Source of the DNA: JBMOLK01 sp049325575
Lineage (GTDB): Bacteria > Bacillota > Clostridia > Acetivibrionales > Acetivibrionaceae
Direction of reading: 5' to 3'
DNA length: 29,312 bases
Assembly: GCA_049325575.1 (NCBI GenBank)
Contig: JBMOLK010000334.1
Location: 1-29,312, forward strand
Shown piece by piece: positions 7,890 to 15,959 of this stretch; the stretch's first letter is position 1, and each line of letters begins with the position of its first letter. The position numbers and the translations under genes are program-made. The notes under the pieces are model-generated. The model had not been told where the DNA came from, did no database searches, and saw only the letters and a list, made by a program, of their open reading frames with translations.

Positions 7890-10448
7890 ATGGAAGCAGC
7901 AAAAGCTGAAACGCCGCCGCTAAATAAAAAAGGATTTAGAATAAGTCTTGTAATTAAAGTTACAGCATTAACGGCAATATCAATTGCATTGGTGTCTGCC
8001 GTTTCAAACCTCATAATTTTCAACTTAAGCTTTGATGCGCTAAAAAATGAAATAAGAAATAATCTTATTCTGCTGGCTTCTAATGCATCAGTTGTTGTTG
8101 ACGGTGAAAAGCTCAAGTCAATCAAGACATTGGAAGATGAAGGAAGTGAAATTTATCTTGAACTTCAACAAAAACTTCAGCAAGTTCAGGAAGCAAGCAG
8201 AATAGGAACGGGAGGAGACTTGAAGCTAAGATATGTTTATACAGTAGCCAAGTCAGGGAGTGAGTATATATATGTTCTTGATGCTGTTCCAATTGGTGAT
8301 GACGAACATTCCAGCGTAGGGGACCTGTTTCCAATAGAAGACTATCCCGAGGCTGTTAACGGCTTCAGGTATGCTACTGCTGACTATGAAGCTCTTGCGG
8401 ATGAGGAATTTGGAGGAATGGTGCAGTCGGGATATGCTCCAATTAAAGACAGCAAGGGAAATATAGTTGGAATGATAGCCATTGATATGGATGTGTCGGT
8501 GCTCAAAGAGAAGGAAGCAGCTATGAGGACAGCCAGACAAATAGCAGTGGGAATTGGAATTGTTCTTGCTCTTCTTCTAGGAGTCTTATTCTCAAGCTAT
8601 ATAACCAGACCCATTATTATTCTGACTAAAGGGACAAGAAAGGTTGCAGAAGGGAACCTGGACACAGTCGTTACGGTCAAGAGAAAAGACGAATTGGGTG
8701 AACTTGCCAACTCTTTTAATAATATGACTTGTGACCTTAAGGCTTCTAATGAAGCTCTTAGAAAGTATAATCTTGAACTTGAGGAAAAGGTGGCTAAAAG
8801 AACAGCAGATCTTTCACAGATAAATAAGGAAATTAAGGATATTTTGGACAATATGAGTCAGGCAATATTCACTATTGACCCTAAGTTTAATTTTAACGCA
8901 CAGCATTCCAGGTATGCTTTTGATATATTTGGGAATGTTGATTTTGCTGAAAGAAGCCTTCTTGATATATTCTTTCAAAGGGAAGACCAGAAAACTGACA
9001 GGGAAAAGATGAGTACCTGGCTTACAAAGGTATTCACGAATACGGATATAACTTGGGGAAATTTAGAGGCGCTACAGCCTGTGAGGGAAATAAAAATCAA
9101 TGTACAAAATGATGAAGGAAAGACTATCGACAAATATATAACTGTCAAGTTTGAACCTATTACAGATGTTTTTGCACCTGGCTTTAAGAGCAAAATAACA
9201 AAAGTTATGGTTATTGTCCAGGATATAACCGAGACAAAAAACCTGCAGATTGAGATGCAAAAGAAGGAGCAGGAGTACAAGGATAATATTAACCAGATTG
9301 TCGAAATTATCAAGATGGATAAGGAGCTCTTCCAGGACTTTATAACAGAATGTAAGGAAAGCCTTGTTAGTTTTGAGCCAAAACTAATCAAGTTAAGAGA
9401 TAATAAAAATGATATGGATATTATAAATGACCTTTTTAGAATAATGCACACCATCAAGGGAAATGCAAGGGCATTTAACTTAGAGAGGATAGCCGGAGAG
9501 GCCCATAGTATTGAAAACATATTTTCATCTATAAAAAAAGGTGAACAGATAATGACTGATGAGCTGCTAAAGGAGATCTTTAAGAAATTGGATTATTTTA
9601 ATACACTGTTTAATGAAACCCTGGATATATATGACAAGATTGTACACGGTAGAAATGTTGACATGGGAAAGACTCGCAGCAAGGAAAGAGTCAAAGCGGA
9701 CAGTGAAGTTGTTAAAGTCAGGATTGGTGAGCTTAACAGGTTATCGGAACTTATAAGAAAGGCTGACAGGTTGATTTATAATGACGCTTACAGTGTGATA
9801 ACAACACATGCTGCAAAAAAGAAAGTACAAGAGATAGAAACAATAATCAAGGAAACTGAAAAGCATATTGTTGCGATGCGCAAAATTGAAATGGGAAGGC
9901 TCTTTACAAGGTTTCCAAGGCTGGTACATGATGTTTCAAGAGAGCTTGGGAAAAAAGTAAGACTGGTGATGAGCGGGGAAGACGTCCAGGTAGATAAGAA
10001 TATTTTTGACTGTATTTCAGACCCGCTGATACATATTGTCAGGAACTCACTGGGTCATGGCATTGAAAAACCGGATGAAAGACTAAAAGCGGACAAACCT
10101 GAAGAGGGTACTATAGAGATTTCAACCCTTCTAACCAATGACGGGTTAATAGTGGAAATAGCAGATGACGGTAAGGGATTAGATATTGACAGAATAAGAG
10201 CCAAAGCTGTTAAGAAAGGGCTTATAAACCCCGGTCAAGCACTGGAGATATCAGATGATGAAGTAATAAGCCTGATATTTGCCCCAGGCTTTAGTACCAA
10301 TGATAACGTTACCAATATATCAGGTAGAGGTGTTGGTATGGATATAGTTAAAAGCTCCATAGAAGAGCATCTTAAAGGAAATGTATTCATTGAAACAAAA
10401 AAAGGCCAGGGACTTAAGATTACTCTCAAGATACCCCTGACAGTCTAG
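7890..10448 (+). CDS. membrane sensor kinase with CheA-type Hpt/ATPase core, no CheW domain
   Basis: An 852-residue signalling protein. Order: cytoplasmic N-tail; TM1 (~21-45); extracytoplasmic sensor (~46-215, Cache-like by size and position); TM2 (~217-237); HAMP (~238-290); coiled coil (~288-318); a PAS-like segment (~320-450); Hpt domain with HTIKGNARAF, phospho-acceptor H520; CheA-type dimerisation/ATPase region with RFPRLVHD (~674-681), N box HIVRNS (715-720), DDGKG (759-763) and GRGVGMD (812-818). The protein stops at KIPLTV, exactly where CheA would continue into its CheW-like P5 domain. It is therefore unlikely to dock in a chemoreceptor array and senses for itself. No response regulator lies next to it. 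AAAGGAGG precedes the ATG by 9 bases. Confidence 0.9.
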   Translation: MEAAKAETPPLNKKGFRISLVIKVTALTAISIALVSAVSNLIIFNLSFDALKNEIRNNLILLASNASVVVDGEKLKSIKTLEDEGSEIYLELQQKLQQVQEASRIGTGGDLKLRYVYTVAKSGSEYIYVLDAVPIGDDEHSSVGDLFPIEDYPEAVNGFRYATADYEALADEEFGGMVQSGYAPIKDSKGNIVGMIAIDMDVSVLKEKEAAMRTARQIAVGIGIVLALLLGVLFSSYITRPIIILTKGTRKVAEGNLDTVVTVKRKDELGELANSFNNMTCDLKASNEALRKYNLELEEKVAKRTADLSQINKEIKDILDNMSQAIFTIDPKFNFNAQHSRYAFDIFGNVDFAERSLLDIFFQREDQKTDREKMSTWLTKVFTNTDITWGNLEALQPVREIKINVQNDEGKTIDKYITVKFEPITDVFAPGFKSKITKVMVIVQDITETKNLQIEMQKKEQEYKDNINQIVEIIKMDKELFQDFITECKESLVSFEPKLIKLRDNKNDMDIINDLFRIMHTIKGNARAFNLERIAGEAHSIENIFSSIKKGEQIMTDELLKEIFKKLDYFNTLFNETLDIYDKIVHGRNVDMGKTRSKERVKADSEVVKVRIGELNRLSELIRKADRLIYNDAYSVITTHAAKKKVQEIETIIKETEKHIVAMRKIEMGRLFTRFPRLVHDVSRELGKKVRLVMSGEDVQVDKNIFDCISDPLIHIVRNSLGHGIEKPDERLKADKPEEGTIEISTLLTNDGLIVEIADDGKGLDIDRIRAKAVKKGLINPGQALEISDDEVISLIFAPGFSTNDNVTNISGRGVGMDIVKSSIEEHLKGNVFIETKKGQGLKITLKIPLTV

Positions 10449-10462
10449 TACTTTTCAGTACA

Positions 10463-12328
10463 TTATTTTTTAAATGCATCTTTAGATAATATAATATCTG
10501 ATATATTGAGTTCATCAAGGTATGAAGTAATTTCTTCTTCAAGAGAACTTATATCTAAAAGCTCTCCGCTGGATAGATCATATACTTCTCTTGTGTCGTT
10601 AAAATATACGTAATCCTTAGTAATAACAGAGCCATTCCTTAAGATGGCGTAACCTTTATCTGTGTTTAGAAGGTCTTTTCCCAAAGCGTAAGGGACATCG
10701 AAATCCATTAAGTTTGCTATTGTAGGAAGTAGATCAATTTGGCCACCTGTAGTATTTACAATTTCTGAAGTTTTTTGCCCAGGATAGTGTATTATAAGCG
10801 GGACTTTTTGAAGCTTTATCCATTGAAGGTCGCTGTATTGGGTCCCAAGGAACTGCATAAGTTCATCAGCCTGGATTTTTGGAACAGCGGAATGGTCACC
10901 ATAAAGTACTATCAAACTATTATCATATAGTCCTCGCTTTTTCAGGTCCTCTACAAATTGTCCTATGCATTTATCAGCATAATTTGCAGCCTTTAGATAG
11001 TTTCCTATATAAGTTCCTTCAAATTCCCCTACATTAAAATCGAAATCCTCAAAATAAGTAAACGGGTGATGATTGGATAAAGTTATAAAGAAACTGTAAA
11101 AAGGCTTAGAGGTATCTATTTTATCCAAAGACTGTCTGAAAAATGAAGCGTCACTTAGAGCTTCACCCTGCCATCCGGCAAAATCATCCATAACAAAGTC
11201 CTTTTTACTAAAGAAGGTATCAAACTTTAGAGCTTTATACATTTGAGACCTGTTCCAGAAGTCCTGGTCAAAAGCGTGAAGCGAATATGTATCGTATCCC
11301 TTATCTTTCAGAATGGAAGGTAAGGAATAGTAAGTGTTCTCTGGAAACCTGAAATATACAGAACCCTCTTTTGCCGGATACAAGGAGGTATTGCACAGGA
11401 ACTCGGCATCGGATGTATTTCCTCCGGCAACCTGGTAATGGATATTGTTAAAATATATACTTTCCTTAATAATCCTGTTTAGGTTTGGAGTTATTTCTTT
11501 TCCGTTTATACTTCTATTTATAACGAATTGCTGTATTGCTTCCATTTGAACAATAATAAGGTTTTTATCCTTTGCGATTCCGTTGTATTTTTTAAGTAAT
11601 TTATTACTGTTCTTTTTTTCGAGGAAAGAGCTTATGAACTCTTTTTCACTATCTGTCAGGATATCATCTTCCAATAGATTTTCCTCAATAAAGAGTTTTG
11701 TATTGTAATAGTGCGAATAAAAAACACCAAGACTCTTAGCAGAGTAATTATTACTGTACGCAAAGGAATTAATATTAGCTTTAGGAAAGATAGGCAAAAT
11801 AGTGACTATACCGATAACTAATAGAATTAGTGAACGCAGCACCCTTCTATGTAACCCAATTTTTGGTATATTCTTATGAAGCAGGAAAATACCTGCCAAC
11901 ATGAGGGGTAAATCTACAATATAAATTATATCCTTTACTTTAAAGAGACTCATGATACTTTGGTTGACAGAGCTTAAAACTTCGATATCAAACTGAAAAA
12001 ACACAGGTATAGTAATCAGGTTATAGTAGTACCTGAAAAAATTAGTATCAGCCAATAATAGAACAGTCAGGAGAAAATTAAAAACAAACAGTGCAATGAT
12101 CCTGTATTTATTAAAGATAAAGGCTATAGAAGAAGTAATTATAAGTAATACTGCAAAAGACGATAACAGCATTGAAATATTAACCGTTGATAAATACGGT
12201 TCTGTATTAAGTCTGGTAGTGAACTGAAAATACAGGCACTTAAACATAATAGACAACATAAAAAACATCCAATACAACGTTTCAGCAAAATCTATCCGCT
12301 CATTTATAATACTTTTTAACTTCATCAT
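10463..12328 (-). CDS. LTA synthase family phosphoglycerol transferase (LtaS-like)
   Basis: A 621-residue membrane enzyme of the alkaline-phosphatase/sulfatase superfamily, family LtaS. About five N-terminal membrane segments (~15-35, 50-72, 77-95, 135-151, 164-182) lead into an extracellular sulfatase-fold domain (~250-590). Mn/active-site residues expected in LtaS are visible: E263 (VQMEA), nucleophile T305 (GGNTSDAEF), D478-H479 (YGDHS), with a conserved NHHPF (~419-423) and FWNR (357-360). LtaS transfers glycerol-phosphate from phosphatidylglycerol to build lipoteichoic acid; paralogues act as primases or modify other glycans, so the exact product is open. AAAGG precedes the ATG by 9 bases. 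The gene converges on the kinase gene with 14 bp between stops. Confidence 0.9.
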   Translation of the reverse strand: MMKLKSIINERIDFAETLYWMFFMLSIMFKCLYFQFTTRLNTEPYLSTVNISMLLSSFAVLLIITSSIAFIFNKYRIIALFVFNFLLTVLLLADTNFFRYYYNLITIPVFFQFDIEVLSSVNQSIMSLFKVKDIIYIVDLPLMLAGIFLLHKNIPKIGLHRRVLRSLILLVIGIVTILPIFPKANINSFAYSNNYSAKSLGVFYSHYYNTKLFIEENLLEDDILTDSEKEFISSFLEKKNSNKLLKKYNGIAKDKNLIIVQMEAIQQFVINRSINGKEITPNLNRIIKESIYFNNIHYQVAGGNTSDAEFLCNTSLYPAKEGSVYFRFPENTYYSLPSILKDKGYDTYSLHAFDQDFWNRSQMYKALKFDTFFSKKDFVMDDFAGWQGEALSDASFFRQSLDKIDTSKPFYSFFITLSNHHPFTYFEDFDFNVGEFEGTYIGNYLKAANYADKCIGQFVEDLKKRGLYDNSLIVLYGDHSAVPKIQADELMQFLGTQYSDLQWIKLQKVPLIIHYPGQKTSEIVNTTGGQIDLLPTIANLMDFDVPYALGKDLLNTDKGYAILRNGSVITKDYVYFNDTREVYDLSSGELLDISSLEEEITSYLDELNISDIILSKDAFKK

Positions 12329-12370
12329 ATGCTCTGACCTTTCTTTTACGCTATACTAAAGCTTTTTCAT

Positions 12371-12490
12371 AGAATTATTATCGTAATTCTTAGAGATAAC
12401 GAACAGTAAAGATAAACATATAATTCGCTCCGCTAATTTGATACAAATGGCGGGCTCATCAAGTTTATCTACTTTTACAGTTCGATCTCT
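12371..12490 (-). promoter_or_regulatory. long structured leader of the LtaS-like gene
   Basis: A 99-base imperfect inverted repeat, 12392-12490. Paired blocks are AGAGAT/ATCTCT (12392-12397 with 12485-12490), CGAAC/GTTCG (12400-12404 with 12480-12484), GTAAA/TTTAC (12406-12410 with 12474-12478) and GATAAAC/GTTTATC (12411-12417 with 12463-12469). The apex holds a nested CCGC/GCGG and ATTTG/CAAAT hairpin. A second hairpin, AGAATTA/TAATTCT with a 6-base loop (12371-12390), follows. On the minus strand a TATAAT -10 (12500-12495) puts +1 within a base or two of the first stem. I recognise no named riboswitch; a small inverted-repeat element is an alternative. Confidence 0.5.
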
Positions 12491-12787
12491 ATATATTATA
12501 CATGATTATATTTTATAATAAAATATTAAAAAATTAATAAAAAATTAATAAAAAAATGATAAACAATGTATAAACAATATACAAAAACGGCTGAAGCAGT
12601 ATTAAAAGATAGCGTAAATTTTAACAGCTATTAATTATAATAGAAAACGTTAAAAAAAGGAAGAGGATATTTATGCTTGAAAAAGGTAAAATTTTTTTGT
12701 TTCGCAGCATATATGCCGGTGGTATTATTTTAATGTACTATTGATAGTGGTTAAATTTTTCAAGATTTCATTGGAGGTATGTAAAGA
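12491..12787. other. AT-rich intergenic region with divergent control sequences
   Basis: Holds the -10 box of the LtaS-like gene (12495-12500, minus strand), an A/T-only tract with short tandem copies of AAAAATTAAT (~12526-12550), and a TATAAT (12636-12641, plus strand) without a clear -35. A tiny frame, listed separately, and the GGAGG of the rubredoxin-like gene complete it. Confidence 0.4.
12673..12744 (+). CDS. possible 23-residue small peptide
   Basis: ATG with a good upstream site (GGAAGAGG) opens a frame of 23 codons ending in TGA, giving a hydrophobic, basic peptide (starts MLEKGKIF, ends LMYY). It lies 43 bp before the rubredoxin-like gene and downstream of a TATAAT. It may be a leader peptide or chance. 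Confidence 0.2.
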   Translation: MLEKGKIFLFRSIYAGGIILMYY

Positions 12788-13123
12788 ATGAAAAAATTGT
12801 GGAAATGTACAGTATGCGGGCTCATACATGAAGGGGAAGAAGCGCCGGATAAATGTCCTAAATGTGATGCGCCGAAGGATAAATTTGTGGAGCTTGGTAC
12901 AGAGGATGCTGAAAAAGTATATAAATCAGATAGGACAAACGATATTCATATGGAACTTGTAAACCTGGCAGGGAAGATTGCACAGCTTTGTGAAGAAGGA
13001 ATTAATATTAACCTTGACCCGCCCTGTGTAGAGCTTTTTAAGAGAGCCAAGAAGGAAGCCTGGATTATTAAGCAAAGATCAAAAGCAGAGATGGAAGGCC
13101 ATATGAAAAAAGGAAAATGGTAA
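12788..13123 (+). CDS. rubredoxin-like domain protein
   Basis: A 111-residue protein. Residues ~1-36 are a rubredoxin-like iron/zinc knuckle (WKCTVCG...DKCPKCDAPKDKF; Cys at 7, 10, 23, 26) of the short spacing seen at the C-terminus of rubrerythrins. The rest (~45-111) is a basic, helical extension without the ferritin-like di-iron ligand pattern of rubrerythrin. A role in redox or oxidative-stress electron transfer in an anaerobe is inferred from the domain. GGAGG lies ~10 bases before the ATG. The gene is alone and ends in a clear terminator. Confidence 0.85.
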   Translation: MKKLWKCTVCGLIHEGEEAPDKCPKCDAPKDKFVELGTEDAEKVYKSDRTNDIHMELVNLAGKIAQLCEEGININLDPPCVELFKRAKKEAWIIKQRSKAEMEGHMKKGKW

Positions 13124-13128
13124 AGTCA

Positions 13129-13153
13129 AGCAGGCTAAAAACCTGCTTTTTTT
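13129..13153 (+). terminator. Rho-independent terminator of the rubredoxin-like gene
   Basis: AGCAGG (13129-13134), 7-base loop, CCTGCT (13142-13147), then a run of seven T. The T run is only on the plus-strand side, so it serves the rubredoxin-like gene rather than the converging HAD gene. Confidence 0.9.
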
Positions 13154-13159
13154 ATTGTT

Positions 13160-13861
13160 TTAAAGTATTTCTTTCAGCTTAAGGAAGTTACAGACCCTAT
13201 CATTAACATTACAATACTTGTTCTCCCTGTCAAGCAGAAGAGTCTTTAAGCCAATTTTCCTTGGGCCTTCGTAGTCACACGTAAAATCATCACCGATAAA
13301 CAGAATTTCTTCGCTTAAGTAATTTGAGCTTGTTAAAGCTGACTTGTATATGCTTGGATGCGGTTTTCTCCAGCCTTCCTTAACGGATGTAATAACAAAG
13401 TCAAAATAGCCTAGAATATCATTTTCTTTGAGTAATTCTTCGATACCTTCAGTAACCATAAAATTTGATACAACACCAAGTTTATACTTATCGCTAAGGT
13501 ATGGAAGAACTTCTTTAACCTCATCTCTAACGTAGCACTTGGATTTATAATTTTGCCAGTAGTTATTGTATATTTTTTCTGCGTTTTTTCCAATTTCCTC
13601 AATATCATAGTTATTAAGCCGTTCCCCTGCGATATATTTAAATCGTTCCAGGATATCATATTCTTTATGTTCCGGCAGACTTTTTGCTATATAATCCTTT
13701 GCCTTTACATAGCTTAAATAAAAATCATCAAAGCTTCTCCAGTAGTGTTCACAGCCTGAACCTTCAAAGGCCCAAAGGGCATAGTCTTTTAAATTTGGAA
13801 GCTTTGTTAAATCAATAAGAGTTTCCATACAGTCAAATAAAATACACTTTATTCCAGTCAT
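13160..13861 (-). CDS. HAD-superfamily hydrolase
   Basis: A 233-residue haloacid-dehalogenase-like hydrolase with an alpha-helical cap after motif I. Motif I FDCMET has nucleophile D10, but the second acidic residue usual in phosphatases (Asp+2) is Met12. Motif II Ser is in VVSNF, motif III Lys in GWRKPHP, and motif IV is GDDFTCD. Loss of Asp+2 resembles dehalogenase-type rather than phosphatase-type active sites, so substrate and reaction are uncertain. An in-frame ATG at 13933 exists, but AGAGGTG 5-6 bases before the ATG at 13861, and motif I beginning right after it, fix 13861. It follows the Na+/Pi transporter by ~90 bp on the same strand and is probably co-transcribed. Confidence 0.85.
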   Translation of the reverse strand: MTGIKCILFDCMETLIDLTKLPNLKDYALWAFEGSGCEHYWRSFDDFYLSYVKAKDYIAKSLPEHKEYDILERFKYIAGERLNNYDIEEIGKNAEKIYNNYWQNYKSKCYVRDEVKEVLPYLSDKYKLGVVSNFMVTEGIEELLKENDILGYFDFVITSVKEGWRKPHPSIYKSALTSSNYLSEEILFIGDDFTCDYEGPRKIGLKTLLLDRENKYCNVNDRVCNFLKLKEIL

Positions 13862-13950
13862 TTTACACCTCTTGGTAGTTTTGGATCTTTTGCCTGCATA
13901 TTTTATTTTAACCTTTCTTAAGACATCCTCCAAGATCTAGATTATAATTT

Positions 13951-14904
13951 TTAACTCTTATCCTGTATTACCCATTCGATAAATTTAACATAGTATTTGG
14001 TCAACGGCAAAAATATCAGGGCACTTAGTATGTTGAAAACTGTATGAGAATTGGCTACAAGTCTGGTTCTATCCTGACCTATGGCGTATGTTACACTTTG
14101 AACCATGCTTGAAAAAGGCATAAAAAGAACAAGAGCAATAAGTACCCCGATTATATTATAAAGAGTATGGGCCCAGGCAGTACGTCTTGCGGAGATGCTG
14201 GTCCCTATGCTGGCAAGCTGGGCTGTAATGCATGTGCCTATATTGTCCCCGAAGGTTAGTCCAAGGGCGGCTTCAAAGCCTATAAGGTTTGCGTTATAAA
14301 GGACTATAGTTAGCCCTACCGTCGCACTGCTGCTGTGTACAAGCATAGTTGTTATCATGCCCAGGACAAGGCCTATAAAAGGATTCTGGCCGTATGTCTT
14401 AAAAAGCTCGTAGACAGCCTTACTTTCCTTGATATATGGAACACCGGAGTTTAGAATATTTAGTCCTGTAAACATCAAGCCAAGTCCTAGCACAGTGGAT
14501 CCGACACTGTTTAGAGCCTTTTTCTTGGGCAAGAACTTTAACAATAACCCTATCAGGATAATTATATAAGCACTGTCACTTACTTTAAAGGACATAAGCT
14601 GAGCAGTTATGGTAGTACCTATATTTGCACCATATATTATTCCCACTGCCTGGGTAAGCTTTAGCAGCCCAGAGTTTACAAGACCAACAGTTATAACTGT
14701 AATTGCAGTACTGCTCTGCACAAGTGCGGTGATGAGAGTGCCGGTAACCATAGCAGTAGAAGTTTTGCCGGTAAGAAAAGAGAGGTATTTTTTCATCCTG
14801 TTGATATTGGCTTTTTCAAGACCTGTACTCATAAGGTTTACACCATATATAATACAGAAGGTACCAATAATGAAATTTAGAATAATTATAATTATAATAT
14901 TCAT
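13951..14904 (-). CDS. Na+/phosphate cotransporter family protein (NptA/YqeW-like)
   Basis: A 317-residue membrane transporter with two inverted PNaS repeats. The paired signatures are ALVQSSTAITV (~60-70) with GANIGTTITA (~93-102), and MLVHSSSATVG with GDNIGTCITA in the second half. In the second repeat the usual QSS is HSS. No C-terminal PhoU-like domain is present, which matches the short YqeW type. It is expected to couple phosphate movement to Na+; direction and substrate are inferred. AAGGA lies 7 bases before the ATG. The HAD hydrolase follows on the same strand. Confidence 0.88.
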   Translation of the reverse strand: MNIIIIIILNFIIGTFCIIYGVNLMSTGLEKANINRMKKYLSFLTGKTSTAMVTGTLITALVQSSTAITVITVGLVNSGLLKLTQAVGIIYGANIGTTITAQLMSFKVSDSAYIIILIGLLLKFLPKKKALNSVGSTVLGLGLMFTGLNILNSGVPYIKESKAVYELFKTYGQNPFIGLVLGMITTMLVHSSSATVGLTIVLYNANLIGFEAALGLTFGDNIGTCITAQLASIGTSISARRTAWAHTLYNIIGVLIALVLFMPFSSMVQSVTYAIGQDRTRLVANSHTVFNILSALIFLPLTKYYVKFIEWVIQDKS

Positions 14905-14939
14905 TTTTAGTCCTTGATAGTTTCTCCTAATAAAAGATA

Positions 14940-14968
14940 AGTACAGTATTTCAAAATTAGAACATCAA
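14940..14968 (-). promoter_or_regulatory. putative promoter of the Na+/Pi transporter gene
   Basis: Minus strand TTGATG (14968-14963), 17-base spacer, TGTACT (14945-14940). Four of six matches in each hexamer; the start would be ~30 bases before the gene. Confidence 0.35.
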
Positions 14969-15050
14969 GTTGGATAATTAATTTTTGGCTGCAAGTATAA
15001 AGCATATTTTGAAATCATAATTTATTAAAGGACATCAAAATGGAGAAACG

Positions 15051-15398
15051 GTGGTTCTATTGTCCACTTTTGCCAGTAATATAATATACAACTTCCTGAT
15101 AGCCTTTGGGGTAATTGTCGGCGCAAGTCTGTTTGCCGGGTTGGGTGCATTGATAAACGATCACCCCCCATTGAAAACCATGTTCAATATTGCGAGTTCT
15201 GTTAAAATTTGGGCTGTAGCAGTTGCACTGGGAGGAACATTTTCATCCTTTGAAATATTGGAAAAGGGTATATTTAAAGGTGAGGTAAGGTCCATAATAA
15301 AGCAGGCAGCATATGTTGTTGTAGCAGTTATTGGGGCAAACGTAGGGTATGGGTTTATAAGGCTTGTACAGAAATGCGGAGAGTCAATGATAAAATGA
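15051..15398 (+). CDS. ytrH: sporulation membrane protein YtrH
   Basis: A 115-residue protein with about three membrane segments and the YtrH signature GVIVGASLFAGLGALINDHPPLK (in parts, ~20-42). In Bacillus subtilis ytrH and ytrI form a sigma-E-dependent pair needed for efficient sporulation. The start is GTG at 15051 with GGAG 6 bases upstream; no in-frame ATG is nearby. It overlaps ytrI by 4 bp. A GCATATT at ~15003 resembles a sigma-E -35, but no matching -10 was found, so the promoter is not called. It marks the organism as an endospore former. Confidence 0.85.
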   Translation: MVLLSTFASNIIYNFLIAFGVIVGASLFAGLGALINDHPPLKTMFNIASSVKIWAVAVALGGTFSSFEILEKGIFKGEVRSIIKQAAYVVVAVIGANVGYGFIRLVQKCGESMIK

Positions 15399-15871
15399 GA
15401 AGAATATCATTTAGAATTTTTATTTGTTTTGTAACGGGGCTTTTGACAGGAATCCTTATTGGATGTACAGGTGTAAGTGCCCTGGTAAGCTATAGGATTG
15501 ACAACTACCATGAGAAAATCGTATTTTTGAAAACAGTAATAGAAGAAAACAGCATAAAATATAAAAGGCTCAAGGAATCCCTTGAAAATGTTAACAAAAA
15601 GAAGTTTTTAGTAAATGATATAGAGGTTAATCTCATTTTTGTAAATATTGAAGAGGACAGCTTTGACAAAATTGAACTGGAAAAATACATAAAGAAGAGG
15701 TATAAGGATATATTGTGGAAGGAAGTAAAAAGTATAGATATGGATTTGGTGGTAAAGTTAATAGATGAAGACATTTTTGTTTTGGAAAACAAGCAATACA
15801 GACTGGGAGTCAGCAGAGTACTTTTGTCGGAAGTATTTAAAATATGGGTAACGGTTAAATTGATGGAGTAG
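15395..15871 (+). CDS. ytrI: sporulation membrane protein YtrI
   Basis: A 158-residue protein with one N-terminal membrane anchor (~6-26), then a coiled coil (~30-55) and a basic/acidic globular tail rich in Ile, Lys and Glu. This architecture and the position behind ytrH identify it as YtrI; direct similarity is weak, as usual for this family. The ATG at 15395 overlaps the ytrH stop in ATGA, favouring it over an in-frame ATG at 15374; GGAGAG lies ~12 bases upstream. Role: sporulation, in the mother cell, by analogy with Bacillus. Confidence 0.7.
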   Translation: MRRISFRIFICFVTGLLTGILIGCTGVSALVSYRIDNYHEKIVFLKTVIEENSIKYKRLKESLENVNKKKFLVNDIEVNLIFVNIEEDSFDKIELEKYIKKRYKDILWKEVKSIDMDLVVKLIDEDIFVLENKQYRLGVSRVLLSEVFKIWVTVKLME

Positions 15872-15959
15872 CTCAAGTAGAATTTATTTCTTTTACCCCT
15901 CTATTCTCTTTTTAATCTTGTCGGAAATTTTACCAGCTATGCTTGAAATACGGTGCATA

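Noticed and set aside
8975..9520. 181-codon open frame on the minus strand inside the CheA-like kinase gene
   Set aside because: Lies wholly within a well-supported gene on the other strand; hydrophobic, low-complexity product without recognisable motif or ribosome binding site.
10449..10462. GTAC-type hairpin between kinase and LtaS-like genes as a shared terminator
   Set aside because: Stem of four or five bases with no adequate T run.
12526..12560. A/T-rich repeats as a CRISPR or replication origin element
   Set aside because: Units are about ten bases, only two copies, A/T only; no DnaA-box cluster or spacer pattern.
15000..15045. Sigma-E promoter for ytrH
   Set aside because: A GCATATT fits the -35, but no CATAnnnT-type -10 is at 13-15 bases; not called despite the biological expectation.
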